From Psychrobacter coccoides (lineage in GTDB: Bacteria; Pseudomonadota; Gammaproteobacteria; Pseudomonadales; Moraxellaceae): DNA of 64,000 bases. The DNA lies in assembly GCF_017498085.1 (NCBI RefSeq), contig NZ_JAGBKM010000001.1, forward strand, positions 270,192 to 334,191, in the 5' to 3' direction. The notes beneath the pieces were generated by a model. That model was not told the origin of the DNA. It made no database searches and was given only the letters and a program-made list of their open reading frames with translations. Shown here piece by piece: positions 56,370 to 64,000 of this stretch (position 1 is its first letter; each line of letters starts with the position of its first letter). A program made the position numbers and the translations under genes.

Positions 56370-56945
56370 CTAGATATTAACACCGTATTGATGGCACATC
56401 GCTTGTAAGCCACCTGAGTAGCCTTGGCCTACCGCACGGAACTTCCATTCGCCGTTATGACGATAAACCTCACCAAACACCATGGCGGTTTCTACAGAGT
56501 AGTCTTCTGCTAAGTCAAAACGCACAACTTCAGTGCCGGTTTCTTCGTTGACGACACGGATAAAAGCATTGGCGACTTGACCAAAGTTTTGGCTACGGGC
56601 AGCCGCGTCATGGATAGTGACTGTAACGACGACTTTATCGATATCGGCAGGCACTTGCGTGAGATTGACTTTGATGACCTCGTCATCGCCATCACCTTCG
56701 CCAGTACGGTTGTCACCAGTGTGCTCAACTGCACCGTTATCAGATTTGAGCTGATTATAGAAGATAAAGTCCTGATCGCCGCGTACTTTACCTGCGTTAT
56801 TGAGTAAAAACACACTGGCATCAAGATCAAACTCAGCGCCAGAGGTTGCACGCTCATCCCAGCCAAGGCCGATAAGCAGCTTGGTGAGGTTTGGATCAGT
56901 TTTGGTTAGCGACAAATTGCCGCCTTTATTTAATGACAAAGCCAT
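56370..56945 (-). CDS. terD: TerD-family protein
   Basis: A 191-residue cytoplasmic TerD-fold protein, paralogue of the one at 53474. Calcium segments [12 protein letters not shown] and [15 protein letters not shown] are complete. [16 protein letters not shown] and [16 protein letters not shown] match TerD more than TerE. AAGGAAG lies upstream of ATG 56945. It is the right-hand member of the Ter cluster. Confidence 0.92.
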   Translation of the reverse strand: MALSLNKGGNLSLTKTDPNLTKLLIGLGWDERATSGAEFDLDASVFLLNNAGKVRGDQDFIFYNQLKSDNGAVEHTGDNRTGEGDGDDEVIKVNLTQVPADIDKVVVTVTIHDAAARSQNFGQVANAFIRVVNEETGTEVVRFDLAEDYSVETAMVFGEVYRHNGEWKFRAVGQGYSGGLQAMCHQYGVNI

Positions 56946-57168
56946 AATACTTCCTTATTTTAGGTATAAAATGATAAGTGTAAGAATCGTATAAAGTGAA
57001 TGCCAATTTATCTGTGTTAATGGCAACGCACCATCATAACAACAAAAAATGCGCCAATCAAAGAGGCAGTGACCAATACTAGGGCGTTGCATGTCAGAGC
57101 ACCTAGACCCGACTACCAGACGATTTATTGGCAAGTAGTGGGGGCTTTTGGCTCAAGGTTTTGCAGCG

Positions 57169-59472
57169 TTATGACTCTTGACGATGACGAATCTCGAAGC
57201 TTTGATGAATGGGTTTTTTGATATTAAAATCAAAACCAATCGTTTGATGGGTAATATCCGTCACGTCATAACGCTGACTCAGCTGTTCATCTAACTCAAA
57301 ACGGGTGAAGTTGTTAGAGAAGTACAACACGCCATCAGACGTCAAGCGGTTCATAGCACGGTTGATCAAAGCGGCATGGTCACGCTGTACATCAAAGGTG
57401 CCTTGGAATTTTTTAGAGTTGGAAAAAGTTGGTGGATCAATAAAGATAATGTCGTACTGTTCAGTGTTGCTCTTAATCCACTCAAAAATATCCGCAGCCA
57501 CAAACTGATATTGGCTGCGGCTGACGTCTAAACCATTGAGGGCAAAGTTTTGTTTGCCCCAGTCCAGATAGTTCTGCGATAGATCGACACTCGTGACTTT
57601 TTTGGCCCCTGCAAGTGCAGCATGTACACTTGCGGTACAAGTATAGGCAAACAAGTTTAATACGGCTTTGTCACGGCTATTGGCTTTAATCCGCATACGC
57701 ATATTGCGGTGGTCAATAAACAGCCCAGTGTCCAGATAGTCGGTAAAGTTGACATAAAGATACGCACCGTCTTCCCGAGCGATATAAAACTTACCACGTT
57801 TGTCTGTGGATCCTTGTTTGCTATACTGCTCATTACCTGATTGACGAGCACGAGTCTTAATAAAGACTTGCTCACGGTTAATCCCTAGCACCTCACGAAT
57901 ACCCATCAAAGCAAGGTTAAAGCGTTTTTTGGCCGTCTCAGGAGGAATGCTTTTAGGCGGTGCATACTCTTGTACGTGAGCATAATCACCATATAAGTCA
58001 ACAGCCACTTTAAAGTCAGGCAGGTCCGCATCGTAGACACGTATATTACTGACATCGTCTTTTTTGGCAAGTTTTTTAAGCTTGGCTAGGTTTTTCTGCA
58101 ACCGATTGACAAAGTCTTGACCTTCGTCTACAGCAATCTCTCGTCTCTCAAAGCCACTGACCAAATGACCTGCTTGCCCCGCCGATAAACGACCGTAGCG
58201 GAAGTACACCGTTATAGCCCCATTGTGACAGCGCAAGGTTTGTGGTTCTTTGATTGGTAAAATATCCACTTGCTCGACATTTGCAGCAAGAATACCAAGC
58301 ATCGGGTGTGTGCCACTCCCTGCAAAGCTGTCTTGTAAAATCAGTCCCAAAGACTGATAAAGCGGCTTGATCATGTCTTCATCACCCAAGCGCTCACCAT
58401 AGGGCGGGTTGGTGATAACGAGAGGGTTGCTCAGTCTGCCATCTTTGACCATCGGACGCAGCGTGCTTTTTAGCTGATATAGCGCTTGCGTGTCGATATC
58501 AAGTAAGGGCAATAAATCCTGCAAGCCTGCTGCGATGATGTTTTTTTCGGTTGCGATAATAGCGCCTTTATCACCATCGAAACCCAAAATCAGCGGCAAA
58601 GTATCGGGCTGCTCAAGCGCAATATCCAGCGCTTCTCTAAAACGGTCTTGTGCGTCCTCAATCATTTGTTGCCATAACGCTTCGTCATGATGTTGCCACT
58701 CATAAAAGCCAAATTGATTGGCGGCTTTGTCAATACCGACCGCATAATCGCAATGCATGAGTAATGCTTCGATGATAAAAGTACCCGAGCCGCACATAGG
58801 GTCGATAAGGGCATTATAAAAAGGAGTGTTGTCTGGGTTCTTTTTATGCCAACCTGTGCTATAGAGTAGGGCGGCAGCCAGGTTTTCTTTAAGTGGCGCT
58901 TCGGTCATTGCCACTCGGTAGCCACGACGGTGCAAGCTGGTACCAGATAAGTCCAAATACAGTTCAGCTTGTTTGTCATTGACCGTTGCAAAGATTGAGA
59001 AGTCAGGGTTTCTACTATCGACATCAGGGCGACTGTCAAAAGCTTCATTAAAGGTATCAGCGATGGCGTCCTTGATACGCAGCATAGCAAACTGCTGACT
59101 GACTGCCACACGCTTATCGACAGACAAACGAATGGCGAAGGTTTGTTCAAGACTAAACTGCTGTGTCCAATCGATCGACTTGGCGAGGCCATACAATTGC
59201 TCAGCCACATCATAATCAGTGTTGATATTTTTACGCTTAATCGGCAACAGCACTCGTGAGGCCACACGAGACCATAAGCAAATGGTATATAAATCTCGTA
59301 GATTGCCTTTGACCGCCAGACGGCCAGTGCTCTTGACCTCGCTGGTGATACCAAAACTATCTAGTTCAGTTTGTAATGGTGCTTCAAGCCCATCAGCGCA
59401 GGTAATAATAAAGTCATGTGTTAGATCTAAAGAAGTGGCCGATGAAGTGGTGGCCATGGTTTGTGCGGTCAT
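57169..59472 (-). CDS. rlmL: Bifunctional 23S rRNA methyltransferase RlmKL
   Basis: One protein with two SAM methyltransferases acting on 23S rRNA (G2445 N2 and G2069 N7). The 767 residues carry an N-terminal THUMP domain, the RlmL half with DPMCGSGTFIIEA and TNPPYGERLG, and the RlmK half with NLFAYTCTASVHAALAGA and FIDPPTFSNSK. I chose ATG 59472; a GTG at 59508 is also in frame. Fully intact; transcribed alone. Confidence 0.97.
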   Translation of the reverse strand: MTAQTMATTSSATSLDLTHDFIITCADGLEAPLQTELDSFGITSEVKSTGRLAVKGNLRDLYTICLWSRVASRVLLPIKRKNINTDYDVAEQLYGLAKSIDWTQQFSLEQTFAIRLSVDKRVAVSQQFAMLRIKDAIADTFNEAFDSRPDVDSRNPDFSIFATVNDKQAELYLDLSGTSLHRRGYRVAMTEAPLKENLAAALLYSTGWHKKNPDNTPFYNALIDPMCGSGTFIIEALLMHCDYAVGIDKAANQFGFYEWQHHDEALWQQMIEDAQDRFREALDIALEQPDTLPLILGFDGDKGAIIATEKNIIAAGLQDLLPLLDIDTQALYQLKSTLRPMVKDGRLSNPLVITNPPYGERLGDEDMIKPLYQSLGLILQDSFAGSGTHPMLGILAANVEQVDILPIKEPQTLRCHNGAITVYFRYGRLSAGQAGHLVSGFERREIAVDEGQDFVNRLQKNLAKLKKLAKKDDVSNIRVYDADLPDFKVAVDLYGDYAHVQEYAPPKSIPPETAKKRFNLALMGIREVLGINREQVFIKTRARQSGNEQYSKQGSTDKRGKFYIAREDGAYLYVNFTDYLDTGLFIDHRNMRMRIKANSRDKAVLNLFAYTCTASVHAALAGAKKVTSVDLSQNYLDWGKQNFALNGLDVSRSQYQFVAADIFEWIKSNTEQYDIIFIDPPTFSNSKKFQGTFDVQRDHAALINRAMNRLTSDGVLYFSNNFTRFELDEQLSQRYDVTDITHQTIGFDFNIKKPIHQSFEIRHRQES

Positions 59473-59741
59473 ACGAATACCTGTGGGCTGAATGGATAAG
59501 CAGGGCACATCATAGAGTCATACCAAGTCAAAACAAGACGGTCAGCGGCACCAAATGTGCTCAGTCTAATAAACATAGCAATGCTACTAGTTTTGTTTGC
59601 TGCTGTTGTTGAGGGTAGTATGAGATGTTTAACTGGTAATTTTACCATAATTCAAGAGTGGATGGTTCAATGCAAAAGACTAATGTCAGTTGAAGCAACA
59701 GACAGATAGAAGCAACAGATGAGTATAGCGTTATATTGTCC

Positions 59742-60938
59742 CTAATCTTTTTTAGTCAGCGCAACGTCATCAGAAACGACCCGTGTCGTCGTCGCAAAGG
59801 GTTTGGTAGCAATAGGGTAATCAACGTCTTTTGGCATAAGCAGACGCATATGCGGATAGGGAGTGGAGATGTTGGCCGTATCAAAGGCGTTCTTTATCTT
59901 CTCTTGCAGATCTTCTTTGATTTTGGGCATACGGGCTACTGATGCTGGCTTGACCCAAAAGCGGATGATAAAGAACACACCGTATTCCCCAATCTCCGAT
60001 ACCGTCGCTGAGGCCTCAGGACGACTGAGTATCACGTCTGTGTCGGCAAGCACTTGTAAGATTTCCTTACGTGCCGTATCGATATCATCCTCAAACGCAA
60101 TACGCATATGAATATCAAATCGTATGAAGTTTTTGGAGGTTAAGTTGGTCACCTCTGAGGACGCCACATTGGAGTTTGGAATAATAACCGTGATGTTATC
60201 TCGAGTTAAGATATGGGTGGTGCGTAAGGCGATAAGAACGACACGGCCTTCGTTATTGTTGATATTGACCCAATCGCCAACTTGAAAAGACTGCTCAAGC
60301 AAGATCGTAATGCCTGCGATAAAGTTGGCAAGCGTTGACTGAGCCGCAAAGCCGACTGCTAAACCTACGATACCTAAACCTGCGACTAAAGAGACGATAT
60401 CAAAGCCAAACTGCGCCATGACACTGGCTGTACCGAGTATCCAGATGAGCACCGAAAAAACGTTTTTTAGCAATTGTTCAATAGAGGCATTCAGTCCATA
60501 GTGCTGCAGCACTCTATGAATAATATGATCTGAGGTGGTCCACAGCACGTAGTAAATACCAGCCCAGATACTGGCCTTTGCTGTGGCTTTGACGGTGTCT
60601 GGCTCAAAGCTCATTTGACTCATGACCGCAATGATGCTGGCAACGACCCAAATATACCGCAGTGTTGAGCGGGCGATTTTGATACGGCGGTCGTTTAAAC
60701 GCAGACGATCTTTATTTTTTTTAATAACGTAAGTTGCGAGCCAATAAAAAAATCCCAATACCGCAAGCAGTATTAGGATTTTGATACCAGTGCTGGCCAG
60801 CTCAGCAGCATAAGTAGACCAGTTTAGGGTATCTTCTTCTATCGAACCCCCAATAGCAAGATACAGGCTGGTATGTAAATCACGTATGATTTCTTCAAAA
60901 AAATCAGTAATACCAGCGATTGCCATTAGTTTATCCAT
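59742..60938 (-). CDS. MscS-type mechanosensitive channel
   Basis: A 398-residue channel that opens under membrane tension to release solutes. It has about five helices; the pore-lining helix carries the MscS signature GLGIVGLAVGFAAQSTLANF, followed by the beta domain (EQSFQVGDWVNI, VIIPNSNVASSEV) and the C-terminal cytoplasmic cage. It is longer at the N-terminus than E. coli MscS by about two helices. Start ATG 60938. Confidence 0.93.
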   Translation of the reverse strand: MDKLMAIAGITDFFEEIIRDLHTSLYLAIGGSIEEDTLNWSTYAAELASTGIKILILLAVLGFFYWLATYVIKKNKDRLRLNDRRIKIARSTLRYIWVVASIIAVMSQMSFEPDTVKATAKASIWAGIYYVLWTTSDHIIHRVLQHYGLNASIEQLLKNVFSVLIWILGTASVMAQFGFDIVSLVAGLGIVGLAVGFAAQSTLANFIAGITILLEQSFQVGDWVNINNNEGRVVLIALRTTHILTRDNITVIIPNSNVASSEVTNLTSKNFIRFDIHMRIAFEDDIDTARKEILQVLADTDVILSRPEASATVSEIGEYGVFFIIRFWVKPASVARMPKIKEDLQEKIKNAFDTANISTPYPHMRLLMPKDVDYPIATKPFATTTRVVSDDVALTKKD

Positions 60939-60986
60939 GCATATTGAAAGATTGATACTGAGCTAAAATTGTAACTGAGTCATGGT

Positions 60987-62456
60987 CTAAAATCCATCTT
61001 GCTTTTTCTTTTCAGTTTGAAAAGGAATGGCCATCTGCTTTTGTACATCTCTTAGAGCACTGCGTAGCCCTTCTAGTATAGTCGGATGATAAAAAGGCGT
61101 ATCTAATAGCGCTTTAATGCTCAGCTCATTTGTAATAGCAACAGCCATTATATGGGCCACATATTCAGCATCAGGTCCTACCATACTTGCGCCCAGTATT
61201 TTATCTGTCTCTTTACAGCCATAGATATGCAGCAAACCACAGTTGACCCCCATAATACGACTGCGTCCTTGGTTATCGAAACTGACCTTACCCGTGACAT
61301 GCTGGCGCTCTGATTGCTTGATCTCAGGCAGTGACATCCCTACAGTGGCGATTTGAGGCTCACAAAATATAATTGATAGAGGGATAGCAGGTGGACGAAT
61401 ATAAGCACCAACGTTATCACGGCAGACTTCGCTACCGGCACTAAACCCTTCATCACTAGCCACATGTAGGAGAGGAATATGGGCGTTAGCATCGCCAATA
61501 ATATATACCTCCAAATCGCCAATCTGACCGGTGTTGATATTTAGATTTTTCGGACGGTTTTTATCATCCAACTCGACCCCTAGGTTTTCTATGCCCAGCT
61601 GATCAATACTATTTCGGCGTCCTGTCGCAACTATCACACAGTCACCTTGCCACCGCTGTGACTGGCCTGCGCTGTCTTGATAGTCAATAAAAGCCGATAC
61701 TGTGTCATTAGCGTTTGTTTGTTTACCGACCTCTTTGATTTCACTGTTGAGCTGCATGTTAAGCTCATATGACAGACATTCAATCGCCTTTTGATTGATA
61801 CTTTCATCTTGTAATCCACCGACACGATTGGCTCGATTAAACAAGGTAACCTCGACGCCCAAACGATTAAAGGCTTGTGCCAGCTCTAGACCGATGGCAC
61901 CTGCACCAATGACAGCCATAGAGGTCGGTAGATCTGTTAATTCAAACACTGTGTCAGAGGTGATAAGGGTTTCACCAAGCTTATCTGCCCAATCATCTGG
62001 GATAAAAGGTGAGCTACCTGTCGCAACGATAATTTTATCGGCAGCAATCAATTCATCATTGACCTCGATCAGTCCTTGTTTATTGATATGAGCACGCCCT
62101 GATATCTTTTTGTCCTCAGGCCAGCTGTCAACCTGATCTTGGACAAACCCAGCGAACCGATTGCGCTCAGCTTGTACTCGAGCCATGACTTGCTTACCGT
62201 CTATCTGCACATCTGCATGAACGCCAAACTCATCAGAGTTTTTTGCTTCATGAGCACGTGCTGCTGCTGCAATCAATAGTTTGCTAGGCATACAACCGAT
62301 TGTGGCACAGGTCGTGGTCCAAATGCCATCGTTGATAATGACAATGTTTTCGGTGGTTTTTTGTGCTTGACGGAAGGCATTTTGGCCTGCGGTTCCAGCC
62401 CCAATAATGGCGACTGAAACTTTGCGGGTTATTTGGTTAGTAGATGATTGACCCAT
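60987..62456 (-). CDS. Dihydrolipoamide-dehydrogenase-like flavoprotein (orphan)
   Basis: A 489-residue pyridine nucleotide-disulfide oxidoreductase. FAD motif AIIGAGTAGQNA, redox-active disulfide CATIGC, NAD motif VIGAGAIGLELAQ, FAD motif VYIIGDANA and the C-terminal His-Glu pair in HPTILE are all present, so it should be active. It is not beside pyruvate or oxoglutarate dehydrogenase genes. A peroxiredoxin gene lies 98 bp upstream on the same strand, which suggests a redox role other than, or besides, lipoamide. Confidence 0.86.
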   Translation of the reverse strand: MGQSSTNQITRKVSVAIIGAGTAGQNAFRQAQKTTENIVIINDGIWTTTCATIGCMPSKLLIAAAARAHEAKNSDEFGVHADVQIDGKQVMARVQAERNRFAGFVQDQVDSWPEDKKISGRAHINKQGLIEVNDELIAADKIIVATGSSPFIPDDWADKLGETLITSDTVFELTDLPTSMAVIGAGAIGLELAQAFNRLGVEVTLFNRANRVGGLQDESINQKAIECLSYELNMQLNSEIKEVGKQTNANDTVSAFIDYQDSAGQSQRWQGDCVIVATGRRNSIDQLGIENLGVELDDKNRPKNLNINTGQIGDLEVYIIGDANAHIPLLHVASDEGFSAGSEVCRDNVGAYIRPPAIPLSIIFCEPQIATVGMSLPEIKQSERQHVTGKVSFDNQGRSRIMGVNCGLLHIYGCKETDKILGASMVGPDAEYVAHIMAVAITNELSIKALLDTPFYHPTILEGLRSALRDVQKQMAIPFQTEKKKQDGF

Positions 62457-62554
62457 GATTTCCTCGATTATTTATTACTAGCTTAGAGTATGTTGAGTAT
62501 TTGATCATGGCATTGATAGAGACTACGCCATAAGCTGTTTCTTATAGTCCTCAT

Positions 62555-63052
62555 TTAAGGGGTCAACACAGACAACAACCGCTCAGCATAACCTTTAGCA
62601 CGTAAGTTGCGTTGAGCATGTGTCAACGTACCGTTTTTGTCGAAGACAAAAGTAGAGCGCACCAGCCCAAGTGTTTTTTTGCCATACATGTTTTTTTCTC
62701 TAATCACATCAAAATACTGACAGAGCTTTTCATCGCTATCGCTGATCAGTGGTATATGTAAATCATGCTTGGCGATGAATTTTTCGTGTGATTCCACGCT
62801 GTCACGTGACACGCCGATGATGTCATAGCCGAGTGTATCAAAATCATTAATATGAGCAGTAAAGTCTGTGGCCTGTGTGGTACAGCCAGGGGTATTGTCT
62901 TTGGGATAAAAGTAAAGAATCAGTCCCTTAGCTGAGTTCTGCATCAGCTCTTTTAGACTGATACTGTCGTGAATGAAATTGCCATTAAGCTCACGGACAA
63001 TGGCTACTGGAAAGTCAGGCAGACTAAGTGCTTCAGTGGTTGGTTTTGCCAT
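62555..63052 (-). CDS. bcp: Bcp/PrxQ-type peroxiredoxin
   Basis: A 165-residue thiol peroxidase that reduces hydrogen and organic peroxides. The peroxidatic Cys is in KDNTPGCTTQATDF with the conserved Pro, Thr and Gln. In E. coli Bcp a resolving Cys comes five residues later; here that place is Asp-like and no Cys is present, so it may be 1-Cys or use the Cys in EKLCQYF. AGGAG lies upstream of ATG 63052. Directly followed by the orphan flavoprotein gene. Confidence 0.93.
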   Translation of the reverse strand: MAKPTTEALSLPDFPVAIVRELNGNFIHDSISLKELMQNSAKGLILYFYPKDNTPGCTTQATDFTAHINDFDTLGYDIIGVSRDSVESHEKFIAKHDLHIPLISDSDEKLCQYFDVIREKNMYGKKTLGLVRSTFVFDKNGTLTHAQRNLRAKGYAERLLSVLTP

Positions 63053-63086
63053 TATTATCTCCTTATTATTGACAGGTTTTTAAAAT

Positions 63087-64000
63087 AGACCTCTTGCAAA
63101 AGTCATAGTTTAAGCTCGGAATTAATGATACCAGCAAATAGCTTCATTCTAAGATCGTAGCGCTGACGACGGTTGCGATATTTATGAGCCACGATTTTAA
63201 ACAACTTGATTAAGCCTATTTTGTGTTCAACCACAATACGGAACTTTGCCAGATACTGATTGGCTTGTTTGCATATCTCCAATAACTGACCACCACGAGG
63301 TTTCTTAAATGGTGTGAAAGTTTGGTTATGTCGCTTTGCTAACCCTTGATAACCACTGTCTGCTAGATAGTTAGTGTTCTCAGGTAACCAATCAGGACAA
63401 GTATCTTTATACAGCTTAAAATCGTGGATGGACCCTTTACAGGTTTGCACATCAAGTATCAAACCGGTTTGCCAATGAACGATAACCTGCGCTTTTAAGG
63501 TGTGTTGTTTTTTCTTGCCGCTGTAGTAGTCTCTTTGGTTTTTTTTGGACGCTCAATTGGGGTTTCGGTGGCATCGACAATGACGACTGACCAATTGATG
63601 TCCTCATCGACACGACTAGGCAGCTTTTTGGGCAATTCAAACTTGCCAGAGTTAATCAGTGTGTCTTCTACTTTACGAATGATACGGCTAGCAGAAGACT
63701 CATGAATACCAAAGTCCATACTGATATGATAAAGCGTGCGGTATTCACGCCAATAAGTCAGGGCTAGTAGTATCTGCTCCTTAAGACTGAGCACACTTGG
63801 TCTACCTGATTTGGTCTTAGATGCTTCATGCTTTTGCATGGCCTCAAGCATGTCATAAAAAGTGGCTTTATGAATGCCAGTGTAGCGTTTAAAACCAGCG
63901 TCACTTTGTTTGAGTAGCTTATCTATGTTTGGCATATCTATTAAGTAAGTAGAGTTCAATAATATACGTTGTGTCTGACAACTACTTTTGCAAGAGGTCT
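63087..64000 (-). mobile_element. Complete IS5-family insertion sequence
   Basis: About 914 bp bounded by perfect 17-bp terminal inverted repeats (AGACCTCTTGCAAAAGT and its complement) at 63087-63103 and 63984-64000. It encodes a DDE transposase in two overlapping frames. The right flank is outside the window, so the target duplication cannot be read. It lies just before bcp. Confidence 0.92.
63103..63959 (-). CDS. IS5-family transposase, joined by a -1 frameshift (orfA 63495-63959, orfB to 63103)
   Basis: The first frame (154 residues from ATG 63959) holds the HTH_Tnp_4 DNA-binding part and the first catalytic Asp in VVIVDATETP. The second frame holds the rest of the DDE domain, with Asp in YLADSGYQGL and Glu in VVEHKIG. 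Reading across an 8-A run (63546-63539, minus strand) with a -1 slip after CCA AAA AAA gives RPKKNQRDYYSGKKKQHTLK, the usual IS5-type sequence, in one 285-residue protein. Without the slip, translation ends early at 63495. Confidence 0.88.

Noticed and set aside
58905..59354. 149-codon frame within rlmKL
   Set aside because: It lies in another frame of an intact, well-identified gene, with biased Ser/Cys composition typical of a shadow frame.

Overview
The window reads as chromosome of a Moraxellaceae gammaproteobacterium, most like Psychrobacter. This is inferred from moderate-to-low GC, housekeeping genes typical of that family (acnB, lipA, dapD, uvrB, recJ, dps, rlmKL), a PACE efflux gene, and small interspersed repeats. 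No sequence search could be run. No prophage, plasmid or CRISPR array was seen. One insertion sequence sits at the right edge.

Layout. Positions 1-11.3 kb hold the 3' end of serS, tkt, an FMN-dependent 2-hydroxy-acid oxidase gene whose Tat signal is cut off by a frameshift, two small genes (DUF2798-like and a lysine-rich coiled coil), an alcohol-oxidation block (DUF779, adhP, aldB) and a Pif1-like helicase. Positions 11.3-22 kb hold an epd/gap-like dehydrogenase, tRNA-Ser, two identical tRNA-Asn genes, a thioesterase, dps, uvrB and a tandem pair of HisC-like aminotransferases. Positions 22-41 kb hold recJ, a TRIC-like channel, a drug/metabolite exporter, queE, dapD, two hydrolases, a TAXI-type TRAP uptake operon, lipA, acnB, a PACE pump and an enoyl-CoA hydratase.

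The most notable region is about 42.3-56.9 kb, a Ter (tellurite/stress) supercluster. One arm is a four-gene minus-strand operon: TRSP phosphoribosyltransferase, HAD phosphatase, StiP/PELOTA phosphoribosyltransferase and CitE-like lyase. The other arm holds an ATP-grasp ligase divergent from terA, then terZ, an AIM24 protein, two further TerD-family proteins and a TerC-like DUF475 membrane protein. Published comparative genomics of Ter systems predicts that the enzyme set makes a nucleoside-like metabolite, while TerD proteins bind calcium and TerC forms a membrane metal-sensing complex. Between the arms lie two genes not usually listed with Ter: a V4R-domain protein and a stand-alone MHYT membrane sensor. 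A queuosine-precursor transporter (yhhQ) sits inside the terD arm. Candidate operators are a perfect GGCGCTA dyad in the ATP-grasp/terA gap and a CTATCGGA direct repeat with a 20-bp period upstream of the TRSP operon.

Positions 57-64 kb hold rlmKL, an MscS channel, an orphan dihydrolipoamide-dehydrogenase-like enzyme beside a Bcp peroxiredoxin, and a complete IS5-family element that needs a -1 frameshift.

Two small mobile-type repeat families were found. A 175-176 bp element with CTAG ends occurs twice and supplies a stop codon each time. A roughly 150-bp element occurs three times.
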